A stretch of 64,000 bases of DNA from Sulfuricella sp. (GCA_028713975.1 JAQTNE010000002.1:120534-184533), one strand, 5' to 3'. Shown: positions 24,966 through 33,941, counted from the first letter of the stretch. Notes: generated from the sequence alone by a model not told the origin. Program-made: numbers and translations.

Positions 24966-25460
24966 ATGGAACACATGAAACGGATCGACCACCAACTACT
25001 GGACACGCTCACCAACCAAGCATCCACTTCACCCCGGATGCGGGCGCACCACAATCTGCATCCGGAGCTGGACGACACGGTTCAGCGGCTATGTATCGCC
25101 ATGGAACCCGGCACCTACGTGCAGCCGCACCGCCACGCCGAACCGGAAACTTGGGAAATCCTGCTGGTGTTGCGCGGCGCAGTGGCGTTGCTGATGTTCG
25201 ACGACAAGGGACAGGTGCAGGAACGCATCGAACTGGCGACCGGGAAAGAAGTCGCAGCCGCAGAAATCCCCGCCAACGCCTGGCACGCGGTCGCCTCGCT
25301 GACAGCGGGCACGGTGGTATTCGAGGTGAAGCAGGGGCCATATGTGCCGATAGCCGAGGCCAACTACGCGCCTTGGTCGCCTGCCGACGGCGAGCCGGCA
25401 CAACGGCTCGAAGCCTGGTACCACCATGCCCAGACAGGCGACACCTGGCCTGAACTTTAG
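24966..25460 (+). CDS. WbuC family cupin-fold metalloprotein
   Basis: A 164-residue cupin. The metal-binding pattern is seen as PHRHAEPETWEILLVLRG (near residue 55) followed by a second motif region ending AGTVVFEVKQGPY. WbuC proteins are small cupins found near O-antigen or unrelated genes; their substrate is not known. The gene ends 81 bases before ubiT and may be co-transcribed with it. An ATG at 24975 is an equally good start. Confidence 0.85.
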   Translation: MEHMKRIDHQLLDTLTNQASTSPRMRAHHNLHPELDDTVQRLCIAMEPGTYVQPHRHAEPETWEILLVLRGAVALLMFDDKGQVQERIELATGKEVAAAEIPANAWHAVASLTAGTVVFEVKQGPYVPIAEANYAPWSPADGEPAQRLEAWYHHAQTGDTWPEL

Positions 25461-25540
25461 GCTTGGCACTGAACATTGGCCTGTGCCATTAAAACGGATA
25501 AAATGTTGTCCAACCCAGTATCAATGAAAGAATCCCCGCC

Positions 25541-26047
25541 ATGAACCTGCCCGCATTCAAAATCCCCAAACCGCTTGGCGTGGCGCTGTCTTTGCTGCCG
25601 AAATATCCCCATTCGCTGCTTTTCAGCCAGGCGCTGAACATGGCACTGGGGCGCATTATCAAGGCAGAACTGCTGGAGCCGCTGCATGGCAAGCTGATCA
25701 ACATCCGCGTCACCGATGCGGAAATCGGTTTTTTCTTTACCATCAACTCCACCGGCTTCGTCGCCTGCAAGGCGGGTAAAGCGCCAGACCTGACCATCAG
25801 CGCCACTGCGCATGATTTCCTGATGCTCGGCATGCGCAAGGAAGACCCGGACACGCTGTTTTTCAGCCGCCGTCTGGTCGTGGAAGGCGACACCGAGCTC
25901 GGGTTGATTGCCAAAAACACCCTCGATGCAGTGGAACTGCCCAAGCTGGACTTTTCTTTGCTGCTGCCCGGCAAGCTGGTAGAAAAAGCCGCCGCTCGCC
26001 TGCTCGCCACCACCACGGCCACCGCCACCGCCACCGCCAACCATTAA
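25541..26047 (+). CDS. ubiT: UbiT, SCP2-domain lipid-binding accessory of anaerobic ubiquinone synthesis
   Basis: A 168-residue SCP2-domain protein (about residues 45-140), matching UbiT/YhbT: ISATAHDFLMLGMRKEDPDTLFFSRRLVVEGDTELG is diagnostic. UbiT is needed with UbiU and UbiV for ubiquinone synthesis without oxygen and probably carries the lipid intermediate. The C-terminal tail TTTATATATANH is encoded by a short tandem repeat of ACCGCC (26008-26041), a possible slippage tract. It is separated from ubiV by the higBA-frg island. Confidence 0.9.
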   Translation: MNLPAFKIPKPLGVALSLLPKYPHSLLFSQALNMALGRIIKAELLEPLHGKLINIRVTDAEIGFFFTINSTGFVACKAGKAPDLTISATAHDFLMLGMRKEDPDTLFFSRRLVVEGDTELGLIAKNTLDAVELPKLDFSLLLPGKLVEKAAARLLATTTATATATANH

Positions 26048-26150
26048 ATCCTTTAAATGGTCTGAATTTACTGCGAAGGTTCGAGGGTATTTTTTCTCCC
26101 GCGATCACAAACCTCCGCTACACCGCTGTATTTTCTGAATAGTCTGAATC

Positions 26151-26178
26151 GTTACAAAATCTTCATTCCTTTTGTAAC
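26151..26178. other. Inverted repeat in the ubiT-nrdD gap
   Basis: GTTACAAAA and TTTTGTAAC are perfect arms around a 10-base loop. It could be a weak terminator for ubiT or a regulator site; there is no T run after it on the plus strand. Confidence 0.45.
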
Positions 26179-26206
26179 AAGGAAATCGGCCTCTCCACTT
26201 GACGCA

Positions 26207-26253
26207 CCACTACAGAGGGGGTAACTTTGCATTCAGACCACAAGATGTTGTGG
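26207..26253 (+). promoter_or_regulatory. Tandem NrdR-box-like sites before nrdD
   Basis: CCACAAGATGTTGTGG (26238-26253) fits 12 of 16 positions of the NrdR box and is nearly palindromic. A poorer match, CCACTACAGAGGGGGT (26207-26222), begins exactly 31 bases upstream, the spacing usual for paired NrdR boxes. This suggests NrdR repression of the anaerobic reductase genes. nrdR itself is not in the window. Confidence 0.6.
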
Positions 26254-26342
26254 TTAATAATTTCCATCAACCGAGCCTAAAAGACCCCTCTAAGCTCGGT
26301 GCGAAACTTAAAGCATCCATAAAAACAATTCAGGAGGAAGCA

Positions 26343-28388
26343 ATGGCGACCAGCCAACCGGAAAGCGGCAATATCAGTCTAATCTCCCTCTCCAAGGGCG
26401 TCATCAAACGCGACGGGACACTGGCGCCCTTCGATTCGGAAAAAATCCGCTCCGCCATCCAGCGATCTGGCGCCGCCAGCGGCGAGTTCGACGCCAACGA
26501 AGCGATCTTGCTCACCGCCCAAGTGGTCAAGGTACTGGTTCACAAGTTCCGCACCGAGCCGCCCCACATCGAGAAAATCCAGGATGCAGTCGAGCAAGTG
26601 CTGATCACCGCCAACCATCTCAAAACCGCCCGCGCCTACATCGTCTACCGCGAACAGCACACCAAGCTGCGCCTGGATCGCAAGACGGTGGTGGACGTGG
26701 AAAGCTCGATCAACGAATACCTCAACCAGATGGACTGGCGCGTCAACGCCAACGCCAACCAGGGCTACAGCCTGGGCGGCCTGATTCTGAACGTGTCGGG
26801 CAAGGTGGTGGCCAACTATTGGCTCAACCACGTCTATCCGCCGGAAGTAGGCGTAGCGCACCGCGAGGGCGACATTCACGTGCACGACCTCGACATGCTG
26901 GCTGGCTATTGTGCCGGCTGGTCGTTGCGCACCCTGCTGCATGAAGGCCTCAACGGCGTGCCGGGCAAGGTCGAGGCCGGCCCGCCCAAGCACATGTCCT
27001 CCGCCGTCGGCCAGATCGTCAACTTCCTCGGTACCTTGCAGAACGAGTGGGCCGGTGCGCAGGCATTCAGCTCTTTCGACACCTACATGGCGGCTTTCAT
27101 CCGCAAGGACAATCTGCCTTACGCCTACGTCAAGCAGTACATCCAGGAACTGATCTATAACCTCAACGTGCCGTCGCGCTGGGGTACTCAGACGCCGTTC
27201 ACCAACCTGACCTTCGACTGGGTATGCCCGGAAGACCTGCGCGAGCAGATTCCCATCGTCGGCGGCGTGGAAATGCCGTTCACCTACGGCGACTTGCAGG
27301 TTGAGATGGACATGATCAACCGCGCCTATATCGAAGTCATGACGACCGGCGATGCCAAGGGCCGGGTGTTCACCTTCCCCATCCCGACCTATAACATGAC
27401 GCCGGATTTCCCGTGGGAATCCGAGAACGCCACGCTGTTGTTCGAGATGACGGCGAAGTACGGCCTGCCTTACTTCCAGAATTTCATCAATTCGGAACTC
27501 AAGCCGAACATGATCCGCTCGATGTGCTGCCGCCTGCAGCTCGACCTGCGCGAACTGCTCAAGCGCGGCAACGGCCTGTTCGGCAGCGCCGAGCAGACTG
27601 GTTCAGTCGGCGTGGTCACCATTAACTGCGCGCGCCTCGGCTATCTCTACGCCGGCAATGAAGAAGCCTTGCTTGCCCGCCTCGGCGACCTGATGGAAAT
27701 CGGCAAGAACAGCCTGGAGATCAAACGCAAGGTGATCCAGCGCCACATGGATGCGGGTCTGTTCCCCTACACCAAGCGTTACCTCGGCACGCTGCGGAAC
27801 CATTTCTCCACTTTGGGGGTCAATGGTATCAATGAGATGGTGCGCAATTTCACCCATGACGAGCACGACATCACCACCGAGTTTGGTCACCAACTCGCGG
27901 TGCGCCTGCTTGACTATGTGCGCGCCAGGATGCTGGCCTTCCAGGAAGAGACCGGCCACATGTACAACCTGGAAGCCACGCCGGCGGAAGGCACCACTTA
28001 CCGTTTCGCCAAGGAAGACCGCAAGCGCTTTACCGACATCATCCAGGCCGGCCCTAAAGACATGCCTTACTACACCAACTCATCGCAATTGCCGGTCGGC
28101 TTCACCGACGACCCGTTCGAGGCGCTGGAGCGTCAGGAAGAATTGCAGCGCAAATACACCGGCGGCACGGTGCTGCACCTTTACATGTCCGAGCGCATCA
28201 CCAGCGCAGAAGCCTGCAAGACATTGGTTCGCCGCGCCCTGGAACGCTTCAGCCAGCCCTATATCACCATCACGCCAACATTCTCGATTTGCCCGAAACA
28301 CGGTTATCTTGAAGGCGAGCACAAGTTCTGCCCGAAATGCGACGAAGACCTTCTGGCCGAAAAGCGCAGAAAACAAGCAATAGCCTGA
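26343..28388 (+). CDS. nrdD: Anaerobic ribonucleoside-triphosphate reductase, large part lacking the glycyl-radical tail
   Basis: A 681-residue class III ribonucleotide reductase. The start at 26343 follows AGGAGGA; upstream in-frame codons to 26199 lie in the leader. An ATP-cone comes first (about residues 14-105; KRDGTLAPFDSEKIRSAI), then the barrel domain. The C-terminus has the zinc-site cysteines CPKHGYL...CPKC (C650, C663, C666) and stops 15 residues later. The glycyl-radical motif that normally follows is missing here but is encoded by the next small gene, so the enzyme is split in two chains. Confidence 0.93.
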   Translation: MATSQPESGNISLISLSKGVIKRDGTLAPFDSEKIRSAIQRSGAASGEFDANEAILLTAQVVKVLVHKFRTEPPHIEKIQDAVEQVLITANHLKTARAYIVYREQHTKLRLDRKTVVDVESSINEYLNQMDWRVNANANQGYSLGGLILNVSGKVVANYWLNHVYPPEVGVAHREGDIHVHDLDMLAGYCAGWSLRTLLHEGLNGVPGKVEAGPPKHMSSAVGQIVNFLGTLQNEWAGAQAFSSFDTYMAAFIRKDNLPYAYVKQYIQELIYNLNVPSRWGTQTPFTNLTFDWVCPEDLREQIPIVGGVEMPFTYGDLQVEMDMINRAYIEVMTTGDAKGRVFTFPIPTYNMTPDFPWESENATLLFEMTAKYGLPYFQNFINSELKPNMIRSMCCRLQLDLRELLKRGNGLFGSAEQTGSVGVVTINCARLGYLYAGNEEALLARLGDLMEIGKNSLEIKRKVIQRHMDAGLFPYTKRYLGTLRNHFSTLGVNGINEMVRNFTHDEHDITTEFGHQLAVRLLDYVRARMLAFQEETGHMYNLEATPAEGTTYRFAKEDRKRFTDIIQAGPKDMPYYTNSSQLPVGFTDDPFEALERQEELQRKYTGGTVLHLYMSERITSAEACKTLVRRALERFSQPYITITPTFSICPKHGYLEGEHKFCPKCDEDLLAEKRRKQAIA

Positions 28389-28421
28389 TTCCCACCTATA
28401 ATATTATCAAAGGAGATGACC

Positions 28422-28616
28422 ATGACCGATCTGTCCAACCAAACCAACCTGAAGACCGACAATATCGTTCTGACCAATGAAGAACGCCAGCCGTGCGAAG
28501 TGTGGACCCGCGTGATGGGTTACCATCGGCCAGTCGCCTCGTTCAATATCGGCAAGAAGGGCGAACATGCCGACCGCAAGCACTTCACCGAGTGCAGCGC
28601 CAAACTGGCAGCCTGA
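28422..28616 (+). CDS. Separate glycyl-radical subunit of the anaerobic ribonucleotide reductase
   Basis: A 64-residue protein that contains the conserved C-terminal radical region of NrdD: EVWTRVMGYHRPVASFNIGKKGEH, with the radical glycine at residue 33 (RVMGY). Shine-Dalgarno AGGAG lies 6 bases before ATG 28422; the ATG at 28416 abuts it and is rejected. The gene follows the large subunit by 33 bases. The first 20 residues replace the usual linker. It should dock on the large chain and carry the radical made by NrdG. A simple sequencing frameshift is unlikely because it has its own ribosome-binding site. Confidence 0.85.
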   Translation: MTDLSNQTNLKTDNIVLTNEERQPCEVWTRVMGYHRPVASFNIGKKGEHADRKHFTECSAKLAA

Positions 28617-28632
28617 AACCTGCTCCGATCAG

Positions 28633-28673
28633 CCGCGGAAGGCACCAGAACATTTGGTCCGGACCTTCCGCGG
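28633..28673 (+). terminator. Hairpin between the glycyl-radical gene and nrdG
   Basis: CCGCGGAAGG and CCTTCCGCGG form a 10-base perfect stem with an inner CCAGAA/TTTGG pairing. No T run follows. It could act as an attenuator or mRNA stabiliser that lowers nrdG relative to the reductase. Confidence 0.55.
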
Positions 28674-28686
28674 TTCATTTCCCCCC

Positions 28687-29439
28687 TTGTCTACCCTGCC
28701 CCACAATGGAACTCCGACTTTATACGAGCTGAAACCCGTAAAAGATCGTATAAAAATCGGCGGCCTGACGCCGCTGACCAGCACCGATTTTCCCGGCTGT
28801 CTGTCCGCAGTGGTATTTTGCCAGGGCTGTCCCTGGCGTTGCGGCTATTGCCACAATCCCCATCTGATACCTCGCCACAGTGCGGAAATGCTCGACTGGT
28901 CGCAGGTAATGGCCTTCCTGCAGCGCCGCAAGGGGTTACTGGATGCGGTAGTGTTCAGCGGTGGCGAGCCGACCTTGCAGGAGGGAATCGACGCAGCTAT
29001 CGACGAAGTCAAAGCCCTCGGTTTCAAAATCGGGCTGCATACCGGCGGCACCTACCCGGCACGCCTGCAAGACTTGTTGCCCAAGTTGGACTGGGTGGGC
29101 ATGGACATCAAGGCTACCGTCGAGGATTACGCCAAGGTGACCGGCACCCCCAACAGCGGCGACAAGGCGAGGGAAAGTGCCCGGCTGTTGCTGGCAAGCG
29201 ATGTTCCCCACGAGTTTCGCACCACCGTACACCCCTTGTATCACACGCCGGAATCGCTGCTGCGACTGGCAGAAGAACTCCGCGCGATGGGCGCACGACA
29301 ATACGTCCTGCAGGAGTTCCGCCCCCAGGGATGCGCCGATGGCGTGGTCAATTCCTTTTCCGCTCAGGCATTGCTGGATGATGACCTGTGCGCCCGCATT
29401 GGTTCAATGTTCGAAATTTTCTCAGTACGACGGGCGTAA
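28687..29439 (+). CDS. nrdG: Anaerobic ribonucleotide reductase activating protein (radical SAM)
   Basis: Radical SAM activase. The cluster motif CPWRCGYCHNPH follows IGGLTPLTSTDFPGCLSAVVFCQG. Later FSGGEPTLQ and GFKIGLHTGG are standard activase segments. It abstracts hydrogen from the glycine of the small subunit. The start is uncertain: no ATG lies in frame after the upstream hairpin, and I chose TTG 28687 (250 residues). The nearest ATG (28697) is in another frame, so the N-terminus may have a small frameshift or a non-standard start. The family is usually 200-240 residues. Confidence 0.85.
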   Translation: MSTLPHNGTPTLYELKPVKDRIKIGGLTPLTSTDFPGCLSAVVFCQGCPWRCGYCHNPHLIPRHSAEMLDWSQVMAFLQRRKGLLDAVVFSGGEPTLQEGIDAAIDEVKALGFKIGLHTGGTYPARLQDLLPKLDWVGMDIKATVEDYAKVTGTPNSGDKARESARLLLASDVPHEFRTTVHPLYHTPESLLRLAEELRAMGARQYVLQEFRPQGCADGVVNSFSAQALLDDDLCARIGSMFEIFSVRRA

Positions 29440-29468
29440 AAAAAGCCCCGCTTTCGCGGGGCTTTTTT
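29438..29468. terminator. Bidirectional terminator between nrdG and fccB
   Basis: AAAAAAAGCCCCGC TTTC GCGGGGCTTTTTT is a perfect GC-rich stem flanked by A and T runs, so it can stop transcription from both converging genes. Confidence 0.92.
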
Positions 29469-29484
29469 CTTGCTGCCTGACTGC

Positions 29485-30783
29485 TTAGGATGACATTTCG
29501 GTCAGGATGTTCTTGATCCAGCTCTTACCGTAAATTGCTTCCAGCTCGGACAGATCAGGCGACACGCCACCGGAATTCGGCACGGCGATAGTCTTGCCGC
29601 CCGCTTCCTTGTACACCGCAGAAACCGTTACCGCTTCCTTGTCGGTGATGTAGCTGTAGCACACGTTAACATGCGATGGTGGGATCAGGTCTTGTCCATT
29701 CATCAACTGCACGACGTTAAGCGCACACACCTTGGCCTGCGAGTTGGCCGAGTAGCCCGACTTCGGCATCGGCGCAGCACTACATGCGTCGCCGATGACA
29801 TGTACGTCCTTGGCAAGGGTAGATTCGAAGGTGACCTGGTTAACCGGACACCATTTCTTGTCCTCACCCACGACGCCGGCCTTGTGCGCGATCAGCCCGG
29901 CCTTTTGCTGCGGAATGACGTTGATCACGTCGCCGTGCACAGACTCCACACCGTTATCCACCGTCATCGCCTTCATGTCGATCTTGGTGAGCTTGCTGTT
30001 GTTATGGTATGAAATCATGCCCTTGCTGGAATCCTTGGCATCGTAACCGTAGTGCTTGGTCCAGCCTTTGCGGAACAAACCAGCTTTGGACACGATGTCC
30101 TCATTGGCGTCCCAGGCAATGATCTTGGAGTTGGGCTTGTGGTTTTTCAGATAGAACGCAATCATGTTGATGCGCTCATAAGGTCCAGGTGGGCAGCGGA
30201 AAGGCGTCGGCGGCACGGTCAAGACCACAGTGCCGCCGTCTTTCATCGATTCCAGTTGCTTTTTCAGCAGCAGGGTCTGCGGGCCAGCCTTCCAGGCATG
30301 GGGCATAATTTCCGGTGTCTTGACCGGATCATAACCTTCGATTTCCTCGAAACGGAAGTCGATGCCAGGGGAGAGCACCAAGCGGTCATAGGCGATGGTG
30401 CCGCCGGAAACCACCACTTTCTTGGCCGCGGTGTCGATCGCGGTGACTTCGTCAAACACCAGCTTGACGCCGTGGTTGGCAGCGAGCTTGTCGTGCGTGA
30501 TGGTGTTTTCTTCGAGAGTGCGGAAGCCGCCGATCACCAGATTGCTGAACGGGCAGGCAATAAATTTCTTCTCTCGGTCGATCAGCACCACTTCGATAGT
30601 CGGGTCGGTCATGCGAATGTACTTGGCGACGATGCTACCGCCAAAACCTGCGCCAACCACCACTACGCGACGGCCTTTTTTCGGCAAAATTTCAGCCGCG
30701 CTCGAAAGATAGGGAACACCCGCCAGGCCTACGCCGGTGGCAGCGCCCATCAGTTTCATAAAACTTCTGCGATTCATAGTCAT
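29485..30783 (-). CDS. fccB: Flavocytochrome c sulfide dehydrogenase, flavoprotein subunit
   Basis: A 432-residue FAD protein. A twin-arginine type signal (NRRSFMKLMGAATGVGLAG) comes first. The FAD site is RRVVVVGAGFGGSIVAKYI (near residue 38), and VIGDACSAAPMPKSGYSANSQAK lies near residue 333. The active-site cysteine pair of FccB is consistent with C77 in ACPFSN and the cysteine in KKWCPVN. It oxidises sulfide in the periplasm and passes electrons to FccA, encoded just upstream. Shine-Dalgarno GGAGG precedes the start by 10 bases. A sulfide:quinone reductase is less likely because of the signal and the fccA partner. Confidence 0.92.
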   Translation of the reverse strand: MTMNRRSFMKLMGAATGVGLAGVPYLSSAAEILPKKGRRVVVVGAGFGGSIVAKYIRMTDPTIEVVLIDREKKFIACPFSNLVIGGFRTLEENTITHDKLAANHGVKLVFDEVTAIDTAAKKVVVSGGTIAYDRLVLSPGIDFRFEEIEGYDPVKTPEIMPHAWKAGPQTLLLKKQLESMKDGGTVVLTVPPTPFRCPPGPYERINMIAFYLKNHKPNSKIIAWDANEDIVSKAGLFRKGWTKHYGYDAKDSSKGMISYHNNSKLTKIDMKAMTVDNGVESVHGDVINVIPQQKAGLIAHKAGVVGEDKKWCPVNQVTFESTLAKDVHVIGDACSAAPMPKSGYSANSQAKVCALNVVQLMNGQDLIPPSHVNVCYSYITDKEAVTVSAVYKEAGGKTIAVPNSGGVSPDLSELEAIYGKSWIKNILTEMSS

Positions 30784-30805
30784 GTTGTTATTCCTCCAGA
30801 TCCCG

Positions 30806-31384
30806 TTATTGCTGGCTAGCGTAGAAGTGAATCAAGGCATCGACATCATCCTGGCTCAGGCCCTCGAGTTTTGCCGCCATTTTCTTCGGCATCGGGCGCT
30901 TCTTCGACTGGAATTCATTCAAGCTGATCTGCAGATACTCGCTCCACTGACCGGCAAGCACGCCGCCATCATCCGGCTTGCGGCCATTATCTTCGTGGCA
31001 TTTCTCGCAGTTTTTCTCGTGCACCTGCTTGCCCTTGGCTACCAAGGCCTTATCGGTCGGCTGCTTGGCGCGAACAAATTTTTTCTCGCCGAAAAAGTTC
31101 GCCATGGCCTTGAAGTCTTCGTCAGAATAAGCCTTGGCCAATCTTCCCATAATGGAAGAAGGACGCTCGCCGCTTTTGAATTGCTTCATGGCATCTTCGA
31201 TATACGCCGCAGGCTGCCCGGCGATAGTCGGACTGCTTGGGCCGGCGCTGGCACCGTTGGTGCCGTGGCAACCGTTACAGGTATTGGACAACATCGCAGC
31301 TGGGGTTGCACCCGACGCCCACAACGACGTACTAACAGCGAGCCCCCCGGCAAGCATGGCAATATTCAATAATTTGAGTTTCAT
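30806..31384 (-). CDS. fccA: Flavocytochrome c sulfide dehydrogenase, diheme cytochrome subunit
   Basis: A 192-residue exported diheme cytochrome of the c4 type. A signal peptide (MKLKLLNIAMLAGGLAV...WA) is followed by heme motifs CNGCH (near residue 36) and CEKCH (near 130). It takes electrons from FccB and passes them to the respiratory chain. It lies 22 bases before fccB in the same operon. Shine-Dalgarno GGAGG is 3-7 bases upstream of the ATG. Confidence 0.92.
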   Translation of the reverse strand: MKLKLLNIAMLAGGLAVSTSLWASGATPAAMLSNTCNGCHGTNGASAGPSSPTIAGQPAAYIEDAMKQFKSGERPSSIMGRLAKAYSDEDFKAMANFFGEKKFVRAKQPTDKALVAKGKQVHEKNCEKCHEDNGRKPDDGGVLAGQWSEYLQISLNEFQSKKRPMPKKMAAKLEGLSQDDVDALIHFYASQQ

Positions 31385-31559
31385 TGCTCCTCCTTCTTTC
31401 TTTATAAATTATTCAAAATAACAATTTGACCCACACCTTTTTTAGATGTGTTAGGGTCGAGTGTACTACATAAAACCGCTTCTGCAACAGAGGCATCTTG
31501 TACCATGACGGCATAAAATCGAAATTGCGGCGGCGAACACCAAAACAAATCAGCCAACC

Positions 31560-31573
31560 TTGACCTTAATCAA
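31560..31573 (+). promoter_or_regulatory. FNR/DNR-like box before the Crp/Fnr regulator
   Basis: TTGACCTTAATCAA matches the palindrome TTGAT-N4-ATCAA with one change (C for T at position 5). It lies about 94 bases before the regulator start, in the 282-base gap shared with fccA, and could act on either gene. Confidence 0.7.
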
Positions 31574-31666
31574 ATATCTTTGCATTTCAAGGCGCAAATG
31601 GGTAACATTTTTGCGCACCCATTCAGATTCAGAAAAATAAATGCGGCCGACTAGGAGACAAATCAT

Positions 31667-32356
31667 TTGAGCAGCATCAAAGTTCACGCGATCCTGGCAA
31701 CCCTGCCCCTGTTCAAGGAAATGGGCCCGGACGAAATTGACCGGATTGCGCAGAGCACGCGGGAGTCCCACGTCTCTCGTGGGGAAATCATATTTCAGCG
31801 CGGCGATCCGTCCCACGGCTTCTATGTGGTAATTCACGGCCAGCTGAAACTGGCGTTCTCTTCGCCGCAAGGCGTGGAAAAGGTGGTGCATCTGGTCGGC
31901 CCCGGCAAGACCTTCGGCGAAGCCGTGATGTTTATGGACATGCCCTATCCGGTCTATGCCCAGGCGATTGCCGATTCGGCATTGCTGCACATTTCCCGCT
32001 CTGCCGTATTCGAAGGCATCGAGCGCGACCCGGTATTCAGCCGGAAAATGCTGGCCGGTCTAAGCTCCAGGCTGCACAGCCTGATTGGCGATGTCGAAGC
32101 CTACTCCCTGCGTTCCTGCACCCAGCGGGTGATCGGCTACCTGCTGCAACATGGGGTAGACATGCCGGATGACAGCACAGACATTCACATCAACCTGCCC
32201 GCCAGCAAAACAGTGATTGCCTCACGCCTCAACATTTCCCCTGAAACCTTTTCCCGCATTTTGCACGACCTGTCCGCCTCCGGCATGATCAGCGTCAAAG
32301 GCAAGGATGTGGCCATTCTGGACATCGTCAAACTGCGCGAGTACGGCCAGCAGTAA
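31667..32356 (+). CDS. Crp/Fnr family regulator (Dnr-like)
   Basis: A 229-residue Crp/Fnr protein. The N-terminal cNMP-binding-type domain (residues 10-130) has no FNR-type cysteine cluster. The helix-turn-helix IASRLNISPETFSRILHDL lies near residue 186; the E-SR recognition pattern predicts binding to TTGAT-N4-ATCAA boxes. Dnr/NnrR proteins of this kind sense NO through heme and switch on nir, nor and nos genes. It starts with TTG (Shine-Dalgarno AGGAG 9 bases upstream). A box upstream suggests autoregulation or cross-control. Confidence 0.87.
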   Translation: MSSIKVHAILATLPLFKEMGPDEIDRIAQSTRESHVSRGEIIFQRGDPSHGFYVVIHGQLKLAFSSPQGVEKVVHLVGPGKTFGEAVMFMDMPYPVYAQAIADSALLHISRSAVFEGIERDPVFSRKMLAGLSSRLHSLIGDVEAYSLRSCTQRVIGYLLQHGVDMPDDSTDIHINLPASKTVIASRLNISPETFSRILHDLSASGMISVKGKDVAILDIVKLREYGQQ

Positions 32357-32363
32357 CCAGAAG

Positions 32364-33941
32364 CTAAAGGTCCCGGCGGCGAACTTTCACCACTCGGTAT
32401 TTCGCACGGCCCACTTCCCGCTCTTCGATTTCCTGTGTACGCGGGGGAGACAAAGCAACAGCTTGGCACTCCACCCCCGCCTGTATAAGCTGGTCTGCGA
32501 CATATTCCGCCCGGCGCATTGCCAACTTGCTCTTTCCTCGTGACTCGACGACGGACATGCTGCCCGCCGCCTCGACGGACTTGATTTTCCAGCGACTCAA
32601 AGCCCACACAATTTCTTCAACGGCACGCTCTCCCTGCTTGTCGGGCTTTGCCGAATCAGGGGAAAAACTCACTTCCGGCAAAGGCTGTTGAGCGGGGATA
32701 AGCGTGATTTTCCATTTAGGGAGATTGACAGTAAGAGTTCTCTCCGCCTCCATCAACGCAAGCATCTGCCCGGTGTAATTTGCGCCGACTTGAAGAAAGA
32801 CCGCGTTACTGTGCGGATCAATTTCCATTGCGGCAACGGGAAACGCCAAAAAACGCTTGAGATAACGGCTGAGCGCCTCTCTTTCCGGCAATTCCAGCGG
32901 AGCGGGAGGCGTAACAGCGGCGGCGATCATCGCTTTGCGTTCGCCGACCAAGACCTGATTAAGATCAAATTGCACACGCCGGCCAAGCGCCGAGGAAATA
33001 CGCTGTTCGAGCTGAGCCGTCACAGAGCTATCGACATCCCGGACAAACACCAACGCGTTAATTTGCATGCCGCGCTCGCCATTGTCGTCTACTGTGATTT
33101 GTCCGAGTTGCCAGGATCGCTTTTCCCCTTCATCCCTGATGATGCCTTCCACACTTTTGACAGCCCAGGCCTTGCTGACAGTTTGATTCAATGAGTTCAC
33201 CAACGGGACAGAGAGCAAAGCCAATACAAGAACACCGACCAGCGTTTTCCAAAGCAGCTCGCGCGGCGCGCGCAGGTTGCCGAAGCCATACCAGACCGCC
33301 ATTCCGGCGGCACTGAACGAAATGGCGATCATGTTGGTGAGAAACAGGAAAAATGCGCCTTCGAAAACAAAATGGTTGTCTGTCGCCAAGCCAAAGCCAG
33401 CGGTAGCGAGAGGCGGCATCAGCGCCGTGGCAATGGCGACCCCGGCCACCGTGCCGACTTCGCGGCGGACTATGGCATAGCCACCAGCCAAACCGGATGC
33501 GACCGCGACCAGCAAGTCGAACAAGTTTGGCTGGGTGCGGGCGAGAATTTCCGGGGTGGGTGCAATGAACGGGGCCAGCCTGACAATGACATAGGCGGTG
33601 AGTATCGCCATAGCGACCCCCGTAACCAGCGCCTTGGCCGCCTGTATGCCATGGTTGATGTCGGTCATTGCCACGGAAAACCCGAGCAGGATGATCGGCC
33701 CCATCAAAGGAGCAATCAGCATTGCGCCGATGATGACGGCCACCGAGTTAAGCAGCAGACCAAACGTAGCAATGGCGCTGGAGACGACGACCAGAAAGAC
33801 AAAAGCGGGATTTAGCCTGCCGATGGAAGCCGCATATTGTTCGGCCTCCTCGCGGTTAGCGCCAACCAGATGGCGAACCCATAACCTGGAAAGTTTTTTC
33901 TTCAGCTTCTGCGCGTACCCTGTGGCGCCATTTTCATTCAT
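32364..33941 (-). CDS. DUF389 membrane protein with C-terminal OmpA-like region
   Basis: A 525-residue protein. The N-terminal half is DUF389 with six to seven helices (NSVAVIIGAMLIAPLMGPI is typical, near residue 66). A long soluble part follows. The last ~110 residues (RGKSKLAMRRAEYVADQLIQ in the middle) look like an OmpA-type peptidoglycan-binding fold. DUF389 proteins have no firm function; a transport or envelope role is guessed. The end lies 7 bases from the convergent regulator gene. Confidence 0.8.
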   Translation of the reverse strand: MNENGATGYAQKLKKKLSRLWVRHLVGANREEAEQYAASIGRLNPAFVFLVVVSSAIATFGLLLNSVAVIIGAMLIAPLMGPIILLGFSVAMTDINHGIQAAKALVTGVAMAILTAYVIVRLAPFIAPTPEILARTQPNLFDLLVAVASGLAGGYAIVRREVGTVAGVAIATALMPPLATAGFGLATDNHFVFEGAFFLFLTNMIAISFSAAGMAVWYGFGNLRAPRELLWKTLVGVLVLALLSVPLVNSLNQTVSKAWAVKSVEGIIRDEGEKRSWQLGQITVDDNGERGMQINALVFVRDVDSSVTAQLEQRISSALGRRVQFDLNQVLVGERKAMIAAAVTPPAPLELPEREALSRYLKRFLAFPVAAMEIDPHSNAVFLQVGANYTGQMLALMEAERTLTVNLPKWKITLIPAQQPLPEVSFSPDSAKPDKQGERAVEEIVWALSRWKIKSVEAAGSMSVVESRGKSKLAMRRAEYVADQLIQAGVECQAVALSPPRTQEIEEREVGRAKYRVVKVRRRDL

